NCBI RefSeq assembly: GCF_025685415.1
Contig: NZ_JAGSYB010000001.1
Coordinates: 3,100,001-3,164,000, forward strand
DNA: 64,000 bases
Direction of reading: 5' to 3'
DNA from: Terriglobus aquaticus
GTDB lineage: Bacteria > Acidobacteriota > Terriglobia > Terriglobales > Acidobacteriaceae
Positions 43,086 through 52,579 of the stretch are shown one piece after another; positions within the stretch are counted from its first letter, which is position 1; each line of letters opens with the position of its first letter. The notes under the pieces were generated by a model. It searched no databases. It was not told the origin of the DNA and worked only from the letters and a program-made list of their open reading frames with translations. The translations under genes were made by a program, and so were the position numbers.

Positions 43086-44870
43086 CTAATTGATCGTCTT
43101 CGGCCGCCAGATTCGAAAGCCGTTGGAGCCTTTTGGGTCGGGTGTGTACGCGTCGAGTATGTAGCGCTGGAGCGAACCGTAGGAGAACGGCGCGCGGCGC
43201 GCAGGCGGCAGCCACAGGGCGGACTCCACTTCCAACAGGAACTTTGGATCGGCTTCAGCCTGGGGCATGGACGTGCTGAAGGGCACGTCTGGAAGCACGA
43301 TCGGTTTGCGTGGAGTCTGGTCGAGCTCGCGAATCTTGCGCTGTAACGAGGCTTCGTCGAAGGCGTTGATCAGGCCCATGAAGTAGCCGGTCTCCATGCA
43401 CGCCTGGGCAGGTGTCTGGCCGGACTGCGGGAACAGAACGGGCGAACGATAGATCTCAGTGCAGGGTGCGGCAAGGCGGATTGCCGGGGCGCTGTCCTGC
43501 CCTTGCGTTGCTGGTTGCGCTGCGGCGGTAGTTGCCGTAGCTGCAGGGCTGGCATGCGTGCGATCGCGCCGGCTATGTGTATGGATGGCCTGAGCCACGC
43601 GGCTGGGCACAAACTGCACCTGCGAAGCCAGTGTCGGCACGATGGCGGCGCACAGCACGGCGGCGGTCCACATGTGCCGGAGCGTGGAGCGGGTTTGGAT
43701 CCAAGCGATTCCACAGACCATCGCCGGAGACGCGAACTGCAGGTGTCCGAAGTCGCACCGGCCGAAAGCGGAAGGGATCATGGCCAGGCCGCCAGCCGCG
43801 AGCGGAAGGGCGGCAGAAGTGAAGTCGCGCTGGAGGAACTGCTGCAGCGCGGCACACGGGGCTGCCAGGTAGGTGAGCAGGATGAGCAATCCCAGCACGG
43901 AAACGGCAAGGGGAAAGGAGTAGGCACCCTTGCTGAAGATCAGCAGCGTGGTGAACATACCGGCGGCACCACACCCCGCAAAGAGGACCGCAGTCGCGAC
44001 CAGGAAGACGACTGCAGGAGTGCGTTGGAACTGTCCCGGAACCTTCCAAAGCAGGATGGCGAACCAGACGAGCAGGCCCGCGGCCACGCCCACCGCCTGT
44101 TCCGGCGCGATCCCCATGGAGAACGCCACGGCCACGATGCCGGTGAGCGCTGTGCGCCAAGAGGATTGATTCCGTTTCCACACGGTGTGCACGGCAAGAA
44201 TCCAGAACGCGGCGCCCATGGTGCGAAAGGGTGTGTACGCCAGACCTTCATTCCAGAGGTCCAGCGAGCGGAGGAGCAGGAATCCCCAGAAGATGAACTC
44301 GCGCCAGCGCTGCTGAAACGGCATCCAACGGACGATGCACCAAATCATCGCGGTTCCGGCGATCCACTCAAACGACCACCAGGCGTAGTACGAGAGGATG
44401 GGCCAGTGGGTGATCCGCCACGCGAGCCATGGAACGTACAGGTGCAGAGGGCCGTACGCGTACTCGAAGTCGCGATAGGGTCGCAAGCCGCCGATCAGCA
44501 TCATGACGCGGTTGATGTTGTAGTAAAACTCGCTGCCGGCGCGGTGCACGGCCGTGTCAAACAGGTCTGCCCACAGCAGGACGACTGTGTACACGAGGGC
44601 GATGAGGAGAGAGGCGATGGAGAGCTTGCGATCCCGTAACGTGCCATCGGCCTGGGCGATCTGTCCGCGGGTGAGCCACGCGAAGAGCAGGGCGCCGGCA
44701 ATAAACAGTAGCGAAGCGGCGCGATTGCTGAACTGGGTGACGTAGGACAGGCTGAGCGACGGAGGAACCGGCACCAAATACGGCAGGAACAAGGTCGCCG
44801 AAAGGACGGCGGCAGCAAGCAAGACCTTACCGGCGTTTGAGGTAACCAGGGCTTTCTGACTGAAGTGCAT
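43086..44870 (-). CDS. Polytopic membrane protein, GT-C glycosyltransferase-like
   Basis: 594 residues from ATG at 44870. About 11-12 membrane helices (VLLAAAVLSATLFLPYLVP first, IAWIQ..MWTAAVLCAAIVPTLAS last), then a soluble C-terminal region of about 150 residues with Ala/Thr-rich linker. The first periplasmic loop holds GGLRPYRDFEYAYGPLHLY, a G-x-PYRDF-x5-GPL pattern common in GT-C lipid-linked-sugar glycosyltransferases. A role in surface glycan or protein glycosylation is a reasonable guess, not established. It is convergent with tRNA-His; no polysaccharide cluster is adjacent. Confidence 0.68.
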   Translation of the reverse strand: MHFSQKALVTSNAGKVLLAAAVLSATLFLPYLVPVPPSLSLSYVTQFSNRAASLLFIAGALLFAWLTRGQIAQADGTLRDRKLSIASLLIALVYTVVLLWADLFDTAVHRAGSEFYYNINRVMMLIGGLRPYRDFEYAYGPLHLYVPWLAWRITHWPILSYYAWWSFEWIAGTAMIWCIVRWMPFQQRWREFIFWGFLLLRSLDLWNEGLAYTPFRTMGAAFWILAVHTVWKRNQSSWRTALTGIVAVAFSMGIAPEQAVGVAAGLLVWFAILLWKVPGQFQRTPAVVFLVATAVLFAGCGAAGMFTTLLIFSKGAYSFPLAVSVLGLLILLTYLAAPCAALQQFLQRDFTSAALPLAAGGLAMIPSAFGRCDFGHLQFASPAMVCGIAWIQTRSTLRHMWTAAVLCAAIVPTLASQVQFVPSRVAQAIHTHSRRDRTHASPAATATTAAAQPATQGQDSAPAIRLAAPCTEIYRSPVLFPQSGQTPAQACMETGYFMGLINAFDEASLQRKIRELDQTPRKPIVLPDVPFSTSMPQAEADPKFLLEVESALWLPPARRAPFSYGSLQRYILDAYTPDPKGSNGFRIWRPKTIN

Positions 44871-45020
44871 GAGGTGAAGGCAGGATACCGGCTCCGCTCC
44901 GAGTCTGGTTGTTAGTGTCGATCCGGTGAGAACGGGTGAGCCTCTGTGCTTTGGTGTGATGGATGAGCGGGTTCGTAGGGTAATGTTGCCGGCGATGAAG
45001 TGGGATGGAGAGACGAAGTT

Positions 45021-45896
45021 GTGAGTGGACGCAAGGGGAGCATCTTTGCCGGGACCAGCGGGTGGGCTTACCCGACGTGGAAGCCGGGGTTTTACCCGAA
45101 GGAGGTGCCGGCGCGGCGTTTTCTGGAGCATTACGGCGAGCGGCTGAACTCCGTGGAGGTGAACTACACCTTTCGCAAGCTGCCGGAGCCAGAGCAGATT
45201 GCGGAATGGTTGAAGGCCACGCCGAAGGACTTTCGGTACTCGTTCAAAGCGCCGGAGGGGATTACGCATCGCAAGCGGCTGCGGGATTGCGGGCCGGCGG
45301 TGGCGGCATTTCTGGATGCTGTTGAGCCCGCGCGCAAAGCGAAGAAGCTGGGGCTGCTCCTGTTTCAACTGCCGCCGAACTTCAAACCGGACCTCGAGCG
45401 GCTGGACGCTTTCCTGTCGCTGGAGGAGATGCGGCGAGCGGAGCGGGTGAGTTTGGAGTTCCGCCACGAGGGCTGGTTTACGCCGGAGTGCTTCGCCCTG
45501 CTGCGACGGCACAACGCCGCGATGTGCGTGGCGGAGAGTGAGAACCTGCAAACGCCGGAGGTGCACACAGCACGCGGGTTTGCCAGCTTTCGGCTGCGGA
45601 TGCCTGGCGGGTATTCGCCCGCTGAAGCCGCGAAGCAGGCGGCGCGGTTCGAAGCGCTGGCGGCAAAGGGTCGCGACGTGTACGTGTATTACAAGCACGA
45701 GGATGAGCCGACGGGTCCGCTGGCAGCCGAGGCGATGCGGTTGGCGTGCGCCGGCGGCCGGGCGGATGCGACGGGCGAGCCCGTGCCGGCTGCTCCAGCC
45801 TTGGACGCGCCGGGAGCAAAGGCGGAGCGTCCTGTTTCCGGGCAGCGGGTAAGCAAGAGCGTCCGTACCGCCGAAAAGGCGAGAGTGGGAAAATAA
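45021..45896 (+). CDS. DUF72 domain protein
   Basis: 291 residues from GTG at 45021, GGAG 10 nt upstream; GTG at 45000 is possible. DUF72 TIM-barrel motifs: FAGTSGWAYPTWKPGFYP, VEVNYTFRKLP, FRYSFKAPEGITH, LLLFQLPPNFK, LEFRHEGWF and YVYYKHEDEPTGP near the end. A variable Ala/Pro-rich tail of about 50 residues ends the protein. The family is widespread with unknown activity. The next gene starts 8 bp after. Confidence 0.9.
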   Translation: MSGRKGSIFAGTSGWAYPTWKPGFYPKEVPARRFLEHYGERLNSVEVNYTFRKLPEPEQIAEWLKATPKDFRYSFKAPEGITHRKRLRDCGPAVAAFLDAVEPARKAKKLGLLLFQLPPNFKPDLERLDAFLSLEEMRRAERVSLEFRHEGWFTPECFALLRRHNAAMCVAESENLQTPEVHTARGFASFRLRMPGGYSPAEAAKQAARFEALAAKGRDVYVYYKHEDEPTGPLAAEAMRLACAGGRADATGEPVPAAPALDAPGAKAERPVSGQRVSKSVRTAEKARVGK

Positions 45897-45904
45897 GAGA
45901 TCGC

Positions 45905-47047
45905 TTGATTCGACCTGCCACATTCAAGCCGCGCCGATGGCTCTCGAACGGTCACCTGCAGACCATCGTAGGCAACTTTCTGCGGCGCGTGGACCGGCTG
46001 CCCGCGCCTGCGACGGAGTTGGTGGGCGTGCCGCTGCCGCCGGAGATGGCTGCGCTGCCGGAGGCGGTTGCGCTGGATCGCGTGCTGCCGAGCCGGGTGC
46101 TGGTGCACTGCCATTGGCAGCCGCTGTCGCGCGGCGGTGAAGCTGCACCGACGGTGATCCTGGTGCACGGGCTGGAGGGCTCGTCGCACTCGCAGTACAT
46201 CGTCGGCAACGCGAACAAGCTGTGGGTGGCGGGCTGCAATGTGTTGCGGATGAACATGCGCAACTGCGGCTCGACGGATGCTCTGTCGCCTTCGCTGTAC
46301 CACTCGGGCCTGTCGACGGATGTGACGGCGGTGCTGCGCTGGGCGATTGCACGCGGATGCCGGAGGGTAGTGCTGGCGGGCTACAGCATGGGCGGCAACC
46401 TGGTGCTGAAGGCTGCTGGCGAGATGGGTGCGCAAGCTCCGACGGAGCTGTTGGGCGTGGTGGCGGTGTCGCCGCCGATGGATCTGCGCCAGTCGGCGGA
46501 TGCTCTGCACGAACCGCAGAACCGGGTTTACGAGCGGCGATTCCTGCGCAACCTGCGAGCACGTTACCTGCGCAAGACGCGGCTGTTCCCTGCCGTGTTT
46601 TCGCCGGAGCCGTTGCACCGGGTTCGATCGATTCGCGACTTCGATGAGTTTGTGATGGCACCGAAGTGTGGCTTTCTGGGAGCGAACGACTATTACGATC
46701 GCGCGGGTGCTTCGCGCGTCGTCAGTCACATCGCCGTGCCGACGTTGATCGTGCACGCCTGCGACGATCCGTTCATCCGGCTTACACCGGGGACGCGGGC
46801 GCAGTTGGAAATGCATCCGGAGATCACGCTGATCGAGCCAGCGCATGGCGGGCATTGCGCGTTTCTGGAGGATCCAACGCCGGAGTACGACGGGCGGTGG
46901 GCGGAGCGGGCGCTGCTGGAGTTTGTGCTGGCGCGAACGGCGGCGGGCGCACGGGGCCGCGATGCGCAGGATGCGGTGCTGCCGCGTGTGATGGGCGGAG
47001 AGGTGCTGACCGGGCAGGAAGAACTTCAGGAGCCAGCGGCGTGTTGA
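45905..47047 (+). CDS. YheT-type alpha/beta hydrolase
   Basis: 380 residues from TTG at 45905; the open frame extends to 45746 but overlaps DUF72. It begins FKPRRWLSNGHLQTI, typical of the YheT/ABHD1-3 esterases. Core: VILVHGLEGSSHS (oxyanion), GYSMGGNLVLK with the Ser nucleophile, HACDDPFI with the Asp, and HGGHCAFLE with the His. It is cytoplasmic or membrane-associated and acts on acyl esters, substrate unknown. Between DUF72 and a coupled unknown gene. Confidence 0.88.
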   Translation: MIRPATFKPRRWLSNGHLQTIVGNFLRRVDRLPAPATELVGVPLPPEMAALPEAVALDRVLPSRVLVHCHWQPLSRGGEAAPTVILVHGLEGSSHSQYIVGNANKLWVAGCNVLRMNMRNCGSTDALSPSLYHSGLSTDVTAVLRWAIARGCRRVVLAGYSMGGNLVLKAAGEMGAQAPTELLGVVAVSPPMDLRQSADALHEPQNRVYERRFLRNLRARYLRKTRLFPAVFSPEPLHRVRSIRDFDEFVMAPKCGFLGANDYYDRAGASRVVSHIAVPTLIVHACDDPFIRLTPGTRAQLEMHPEITLIEPAHGGHCAFLEDPTPEYDGRWAERALLEFVLARTAAGARGRDAQDAVLPRVMGGEVLTGQEELQEPAAC

Positions 47048-47634
47048 TGGAGTGGTCGACCGCCATCGCGGCGGAGGATCCTGTGCTGGTGGTGCCGTGG
47101 CAGTCGCCCGACGGTCAGCTGCGTTGGGTGGACCTGCGCGAAGACGACTTCGCGATGGATGAGATTCGTGAGGCGGATGAGCATCCGGCGCTCCTGAGCG
47201 CTCTGCGCGCGTTGAACAGTGCGCGATCGCCGGTGTTTACGGCCAAGTGCGATGTGTGGGCGATGGAGGCGGAGGAGCTGGAGGCGACCCGGGACGACCT
47301 TCTGCTGGAGCCCGAGCAGGCCGAGGCGGGCGTGGCCTGCTACCTGGATTTGTTGTGGCGCGATCGCGGCATCTTCGCCTCGCGGCACCGCACGGAGCAG
47401 GTGCTGCACCGGCTGGACCGCATGATTGAGGAGCTGCCGGGATCGCTGGCCAAGGCGGAGGCGGTCGTGCGGCCGGCGGTGGTTGAGCTGGAGGGCGCGG
47501 TGGCCGAGGGCTACTGCCTGTCGCTGTATGTGAAAGGTGTGGGCGTGGATGCGACGGAGGCGGATGAGCGCTGGTCCGCGGCGCTCCGCGAGGTGGTTGC
47601 GCTGTTTCGCCGCAGTGAGTTGCTGGCCCTGTAG
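47041..47634 (+). CDS. Unknown protein coupled to the YheT-type hydrolase
   Basis: 197 residues from GTG at 47041 (AGGAG 8 nt upstream), overlapping the previous gene by 7 bp; ATG at 47047 is an alternative start. No signal peptide, no membrane segment, no recognised domain. It is acidic and mostly helical: DEIREADEHPALLSALRAL, ATRDDLLLEPEQAEAGVACYLDLLWR, VLHRLDRMIEELPGSLAKAE. The overlap implies a functional link to the hydrolase. Confidence 0.75.
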   Translation: MLMEWSTAIAAEDPVLVVPWQSPDGQLRWVDLREDDFAMDEIREADEHPALLSALRALNSARSPVFTAKCDVWAMEAEELEATRDDLLLEPEQAEAGVACYLDLLWRDRGIFASRHRTEQVLHRLDRMIEELPGSLAKAEAVVRPAVVELEGAVAEGYCLSLYVKGVGVDATEADERWSAALREVVALFRRSELLAL

Positions 47635-47744
47635 CGGCCCGGGCGAGAGCAGGCCGCAGGAGCGGTGCGTAAGCCGGGCGGACGATGCCGGCATCGAATC
47701 TGGGAGACAGTTCTGGCCCGCGACGATGTAGGCTGGACGCACGT

Positions 47745-47821
47745 GGACCGGTAGCTCAGCCGGATAGAGCATCTGCCTTCTAAGCAGAGGGTCGCAGGTT
47801 CGAGTCCTGCCCGGTTCACCA
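47745..47821 (+). tRNA. tRNA-Arg (TCT)
   Basis: 77 nt, complete cloverleaf. The anticodon loop CTTCTAA gives TCT. Acceptor GGACCGG pairs with CCGGTTC (one G-T). T loop TTCGAGT. The CCA is encoded at 47819-47821. A base-composition change begins just after it. Confidence 0.95.
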
Positions 47822-47986
47822 CAAGCCAAAGCACTTTTGCACTACACGTGCGTGCACTGATCGCATTGCTTCTCGAGGGCGCTCTCGCAGGAGTGAGTCC
47901 GAAGCTCTCGCCGAGACATGGCCCCGAAGGCACTCACGCTGGCATACCCGCATTCGTCTGCCTGTTGCTGTGAGAGGATGGCTCGC

Positions 47987-49045
47987 ATGAGATGGGCAAC
48001 GACCTTCCGAATCATCGCGGCACTTTGCTCGGCCGCCGTGTTGGCGCCGCTCTACGCGCAGGACAACACACTTGCCCCGCGACAAGTCCCCGCCAAGACC
48101 CTGCCTGTTCCTACCGACGTTAGCCCTGAGATGCAGAAGCTCATCGCTGCCCCTTTGCGCCAGGATTGGGACGCCAAGTGGAAGACCGGGGAAGACTGGC
48201 GCAGGGTAGCAGACGCAGCGGCGGCCAAGAGCATCCTGGCCCTTCCTGCCATGCGCGAGCGCCTGCACGTATCGGTAAAGCCGGACATCATCGACGGCGT
48301 TCGCGTCTTCATCGTCACGCCCGACGTAATCCCTCCCGAGCACCGCGACAAGCTGCTGGTCCATGTGCATGGCGGCTGCTACGTACTCTCGCCCGGCGAG
48401 GCTGGAACGTCAGAGGCAATCCTCATGGCCGGACTCGGCCATTTCAAGGTCATCTCGGTTGACTACCGCATGCCTCCCGAAGCGTATTTCCCCGGCGCGC
48501 TCGACGACGCTATGACGGTATACAAGGCCGCGATCAAGACAACAGCGCCGAACGATCTCGGCGTCCTCGGCACCTCTGCCGGCGGCGCGCTCGTGTTGGA
48601 GATGATGCTGCGCGCCAAGGCCGCGGGTCTGCCCATCCCCGGCGCTATTTCGTCCGGAACTCCAATGTCCGACGTGACCAAGACCGGCGACTCGTTCTAC
48701 ACCAACGAAATGGTGGACAACGTCCTCGTCTCGCGCGATGGCTTCTGCGATGCGGCGACAAAGGTCTATGCCAACGGCCACGATCTGAAAGATCCTTTGC
48801 TCTCTCCGGTCTACGGCGATATGCACGGCTTCCCGCCGACCATCCTGACGACCGGCACGCGCGACCTCTTGCTGAGCAACACCGTGCGTGTGCATCGCAA
48901 GCTGCGCCAGTCGGGCGTGGAGGCTGAGCTCGAAGTCTTCGAGGGCCAGTCGCATGCGGATTACGGCCGCGACGATCGCATTCCCGAAACGAGAGAAGCG
49001 TTTGGAGAGATCACAGCATTCTTCGACAAGCACCTCGGTCACTAA
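47987..49045 (+). CDS. Secreted HSL-family esterase (alpha/beta hydrolase)
   Basis: 352 residues from ATG at 47987 with GAGAGG 9 nt upstream. Signal peptide (TTFRIIAALCSAAVLAPLYAQ). HSL-type motifs: VHVHGGCYV (oxyanion HGG), LGTSAGGALV with the nucleophilic Ser, an Asp in GTRDLLL, and QSHADY with the His. It should hydrolyse short acyl esters in the periplasm. Codon use is less G-rich than in genes upstream of tRNA-Arg. It stands alone. Confidence 0.9.
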   Translation: MRWATTFRIIAALCSAAVLAPLYAQDNTLAPRQVPAKTLPVPTDVSPEMQKLIAAPLRQDWDAKWKTGEDWRRVADAAAAKSILALPAMRERLHVSVKPDIIDGVRVFIVTPDVIPPEHRDKLLVHVHGGCYVLSPGEAGTSEAILMAGLGHFKVISVDYRMPPEAYFPGALDDAMTVYKAAIKTTAPNDLGVLGTSAGGALVLEMMLRAKAAGLPIPGAISSGTPMSDVTKTGDSFYTNEMVDNVLVSRDGFCDAATKVYANGHDLKDPLLSPVYGDMHGFPPTILTTGTRDLLLSNTVRVHRKLRQSGVEAELEVFEGQSHADYGRDDRIPETREAFGEITAFFDKHLGH

Positions 49046-49195
49046 TGGCTCGATTAGCCTCGCCTATTTCAACTCGGCGAGGACAGCGTGACCGCGTAGA
49101 TCTTTCGTCGTGGTGAACGGCCGTTCTGGGAAGCTGGCTCAGCACCGAGCACTGTCCGAAAACCATCCCGGGAGCCGCAGACATCCAACAGCTTT

Positions 49196-50062
49196 ATGAA
49201 CAGGCTTGCGACGACTTCACTGCTCCTTGCAATACCGCTCTTCATCAACGGATGCCAATCGTCCCAGCGGCCCCAGCCGGCACCAGTCGCCAGCAACAAT
49301 CAGAGACCCGTCAACGACCGTGCCTATGACGACCGGTATCAGAGTGAGTCGCACCACCGTCATCATCACGGCGGGCAGAGTGTCGCCTCGAATGACGATT
49401 GGAGCAGCTACGACCGCCCGGAGACAAGCGATACGCCGCTCGAAGACGCCGCAAGAAGCGGCGTTGCCCAGGGTGGGCGGTCCCGAAGTCATCACAACCG
49501 CCGCGCGCTCACTGCCGCGCCCGGCCAGTTCGACTTCTACGTGCTGAACCTTTCGTGGTCGCCGGAGTTCTGTAGCGGGCATCCGAGCGCAGCAGAGTGC
49601 GCTCAGCACCGTGCGTTCACGCTGCACGGTTTGTGGCCCCAGAACAACGACGGAACCTATCCCGAAGACTGCAGCGAAGCTCCCGGCCCTGCAAGTCCAT
49701 CGCAGTATGCCGACATCTATCCCGATGCTTCGCTGCTGCAGCATGAGTGGCAAACGCACGGCACCTGTTCGGGTCTGAGCGCGGATCAGTTCTTCACGCT
49801 CGCACGCCGTGCCGACCAATCCGTCCAGATCCCATCACGATTGGCGCACCTTACCCAGACCATCAGCCTGGCGCCATCGCAGATCATCACTCTGTTCACA
49901 CAAGCCAACTCCTCGTTTCCTGCAAACAGCCTGGCCCTGACCTGCGGCAATAACTTTCTGACCGCTGTCGAGGTCTGCATGGACAAGAACCTGAAGCCGG
50001 AGGCCTGCTCTGCCGTAAAGAGCTGCGGAGCGACCCAGGTCCGCATCCCCCCACCGCAATAG
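49196..50062 (+). CDS. Ribonuclease T2 lipoprotein
   Basis: 288 residues, ATG start. A lipoprotein-type signal (LLLAIPLFINGC) gives a probable lipidated Cys20, then an unstructured linker with HHRHHHGG and many Asp/Ser/Gln. The catalytic domain begins near residue 110: FYVLNLSWSPEFC, CAS I FTLHGLWPQ, CAS II HEWQTHGTC, and four or more disulfide Cys. RNase T2 cuts RNA to 2',3'-cyclic phosphates, here outside the inner membrane. The His-rich linker may bind metal. It is not next to an inhibitor gene. Confidence 0.92.
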   Translation: MNRLATTSLLLAIPLFINGCQSSQRPQPAPVASNNQRPVNDRAYDDRYQSESHHRHHHGGQSVASNDDWSSYDRPETSDTPLEDAARSGVAQGGRSRSHHNRRALTAAPGQFDFYVLNLSWSPEFCSGHPSAAECAQHRAFTLHGLWPQNNDGTYPEDCSEAPGPASPSQYADIYPDASLLQHEWQTHGTCSGLSADQFFTLARRADQSVQIPSRLAHLTQTISLAPSQIITLFTQANSSFPANSLALTCGNNFLTAVEVCMDKNLKPEACSAVKSCGATQVRIPPPQ

Positions 50063-50374
50063 CGCGCATGGATGCTGGCGAGAAGTACGCAGAGACTACT
50101 GACCTTCGCAGTTGTTGGCTTGGGGTCAGTCATCTGAACGACGTTGTAATCAGGGAAAGGATTGCTGACGAAGAGCGCCCTGCTCTCGAAAGCGACTCTC
50201 TGAGATCCGTTGCTTTCGGCCCGAGATGACTGCCGAGGCAAGAAACATCGATGAGCTCAAGAGACTGTGCTGGCGCAGGCAAACGCGATTTCTGAGCTCG
50301 TGTTTTCACGGAACGCTTGTAGCGAGTGCCCTTTCCACTTGCGGTTTCGCAGTAAAGCGGGGAGACTCAGCCAC
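50063..50374. other. 312-bp intergenic region
   Basis: No gene, tRNA or strong hairpin seen. It must contain the promoter of the PP2C gene, whose own ribosome site (GGGGAG) lies at its end. The frame of that gene is open back to 50267 without homology. Confidence 0.35.
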
Positions 50375-52390
50375 ATGCCCCGCTACAAGGCGTTCTTTCT
50401 TCTGGCCCTCATCTCATTTCTTTTGCCTGCCTTGAGCCGGGGCGCAGCTTCCACCACGCGGACAGACACGTTTGATCTAGAGGCGGACCGCCTGCCCCTC
50501 ACTTCTCTCAACGGCCCCTGGCGCTTTCACCCGGGCGACAACCCCGCTTGGGCTCAGCCCAACTTCGACGACCACGACTGGCACGCACTGAAGGCCAGCC
50601 AAGATTGGCCGTCCCAGGGCTACACCGAGCAGAACGGCTTCGCCTGGTTCCGCTTTCGGCTTCTCGTGCCTGCCGGCACTCCCTCGCTTCTCCTCCAACT
50701 TCCTCTTATCGACAGGAACTTTCAGCTCTTCGCGAACGGCAAACTCATTGCCCAGGTTGGCAACCTTCCGCCTCAACCATCTCCCGCGGTCGTTCCTACT
50801 CCTCATCTCTTCACCGTCCCGCTTGAACCCTCAGCCGGTCCGCATACGGTGACGATTGCTCTCCGCATGTATTTTCCGCCCATGTTCGTGGGGGTCATGC
50901 AGAACATGCTTCGCGGTGGTGTGTACGCGGGAGAAGCTTCCGCGATCAAACGCCAGTTTGCCCTGACAAAGGCCAACACACTACTCGCTCATGGCGGGGA
51001 GTACACCCTTGACGTTGTAGTCGCGGTGGTGGCAATCGCCAGCCTGATCCTTTACTGGTTCGATCGCCGCCGCCAAGGCTTCTATCTTTGGCTCGTCTGC
51101 TTCGCCGCAGCACAGGTGCTTGGGCTGCCCCTATATCAGGCAGAGCGGCATTGGGCCATCAACTATGCACACTCCGTCCTCTACAGTGCCGTCCTGGACT
51201 TCGCCGGGTCCGCAGCAGTCATATTCCTCGTTGTAGACCTGCTCAATTTGCCGCGCTCTCGTGCGCTCGTTCCAACTATCTGCATGTTGCTTGCGGAGAT
51301 CTCAGCTCTCCAACTCGTCTTTTTCCATACGCCCCTTGTTTGGGCTGACTCGCTTTACTTTCTGTTTGTAACCGCCATGTACGCCTTCGTTGCCATCATG
51401 CTCTTTCGAGCTTGGCGCGCTGGCAACATTGACGCTGGTGTTCTGCTTCTTGGCTATGGCTTCTCCGCTATCATCAGCTTTCTCATCGGTCTCAGCCGCT
51501 TCCTGGTCGACCTCAACGTGCCACACGCCGAGGTCATCAATCCGTTTCGGGTGAACATCATCGACCAGCCGTTCGCTGTCACTTGGGACGAGACAGGCAA
51601 TATGATCTTCACGCTTTGCATGCTGGGCGTGCTCGCTCACCGCTTCGTGCGCACCAGCCGCGAACGCGAGCGCTATGCCTCCGCGCTACAGGCCGCCCAC
51701 GAGGTTCAATACCAACTCGTGCCCTCCAATGCGCTCACCCTTGGCGGCTTCAGCACCGAGGTCGCCTATATCGCCGCGGAAGAGGTCGGCGGCGACTTCT
51801 GCCAGGTGCTTCCCCGCGCGGATGGCTCACTCCTCATTGCTCTCGGCGATGTCAGCGGCAAGGGGCTTCGCGCCGCCATGCTCGGCACGCTTTGTGTCGG
51901 CGCCCTGCGCTCCGTTGCCGAAGAAGAGATCGGTCCCGCCGCAGCGCTCGAGCGGCTCAATCGAGCCATCCTTCGCACCGAATACGCCGGATTCGTCACC
52001 TGTCTCTGTGCCCTCATCTCTCCATCTGGCGTAGTCAGCCTGGCCAATGCAGGCCACCTTTCTCCATACCTGGACGGGATCGAACTCTCCGTCGAAGCGG
52101 GCCTCCCGCTCGGCATTGTGAATGACCCTGCCTACGCGGAGCAGACCTTCTCGCTTCCAGAAGGAAGCCGCCTGACCATCCTCTCCGACGGCGTTGTCGA
52201 GGCCCGCTCCGCCTCCGGAGAACTTTTCGGCTTCGACCGTACAAAGCACATCAGCCAGCAGACCGCTGCCGAAATCGCCGCGAAAGCCCAGCTATACGGT
52301 CCTCAGCAGGACGACATAACCGTGCTCACTCTGGACTGGAATCTCGCCTCTCTGCTTCAGTCGCGTCCGCTCGCCGTAGCCGGAGCGTGA
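50375..52390 (+). CDS. Jelly-roll/7TM membrane PP2C (SpoIIE-like) phosphatase, copy 1
   Basis: 671 residues from ATG at 50375. Signal peptide (YKAFFLLALISFLLPALSRG); periplasmic beta-jelly-roll (~35-190) with NGPWRFHPGDNPAW and LFANGKLIAQVG, like the sugar-binding domain of GH2; seven membrane helices (~215-420); a coiled linker (ERERYASALQAAHEVQYQLVP); and a SpoIIE/RsbU PP2C domain with EEVGGDFCQV, LGDVSGKGLRAAML, ILSDGVVEARS and DDITVLTL, all metal-binding Asp present. It probably dephosphorylates an anti-sigma-factor antagonist in response to an extracellular ligand. It is the same architecture as the gene at 61596-63614. Confidence 0.88.
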   Translation: MPRYKAFFLLALISFLLPALSRGAASTTRTDTFDLEADRLPLTSLNGPWRFHPGDNPAWAQPNFDDHDWHALKASQDWPSQGYTEQNGFAWFRFRLLVPAGTPSLLLQLPLIDRNFQLFANGKLIAQVGNLPPQPSPAVVPTPHLFTVPLEPSAGPHTVTIALRMYFPPMFVGVMQNMLRGGVYAGEASAIKRQFALTKANTLLAHGGEYTLDVVVAVVAIASLILYWFDRRRQGFYLWLVCFAAAQVLGLPLYQAERHWAINYAHSVLYSAVLDFAGSAAVIFLVVDLLNLPRSRALVPTICMLLAEISALQLVFFHTPLVWADSLYFLFVTAMYAFVAIMLFRAWRAGNIDAGVLLLGYGFSAIISFLIGLSRFLVDLNVPHAEVINPFRVNIIDQPFAVTWDETGNMIFTLCMLGVLAHRFVRTSRERERYASALQAAHEVQYQLVPSNALTLGGFSTEVAYIAAEEVGGDFCQVLPRADGSLLIALGDVSGKGLRAAMLGTLCVGALRSVAEEEIGPAAALERLNRAILRTEYAGFVTCLCALISPSGVVSLANAGHLSPYLDGIELSVEAGLPLGIVNDPAYAEQTFSLPEGSRLTILSDGVVEARSASGELFGFDRTKHISQQTAAEIAAKAQLYGPQQDDITVLTLDWNLASLLQSRPLAVAGA

Positions 52391-52579
52391 TCGTGATAGA
52401 TCCTGCTTCCAACCGGCTCGTCCAGACACAAAGGTTGGGCTAACGAGACTAGCCGTCCATCGAAATTCCCTTGGTGAGGTACAACAGTGCAACCCAAGCA
52501 ACAGCGAAGACGACTTTTGTGGCATTGCACGGGTCAGCACCTCTGAAGAGAATTCAGGTTGCAGGGACGTAGGGGAAAA

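Noticed and set aside
45746-45904. Longer YheT-type protein starting within DUF72
   Set aside because: The extension has no homology; the protein begins naturally at the FKPRRWLSNGHLQTI region just after TTG at 45905.
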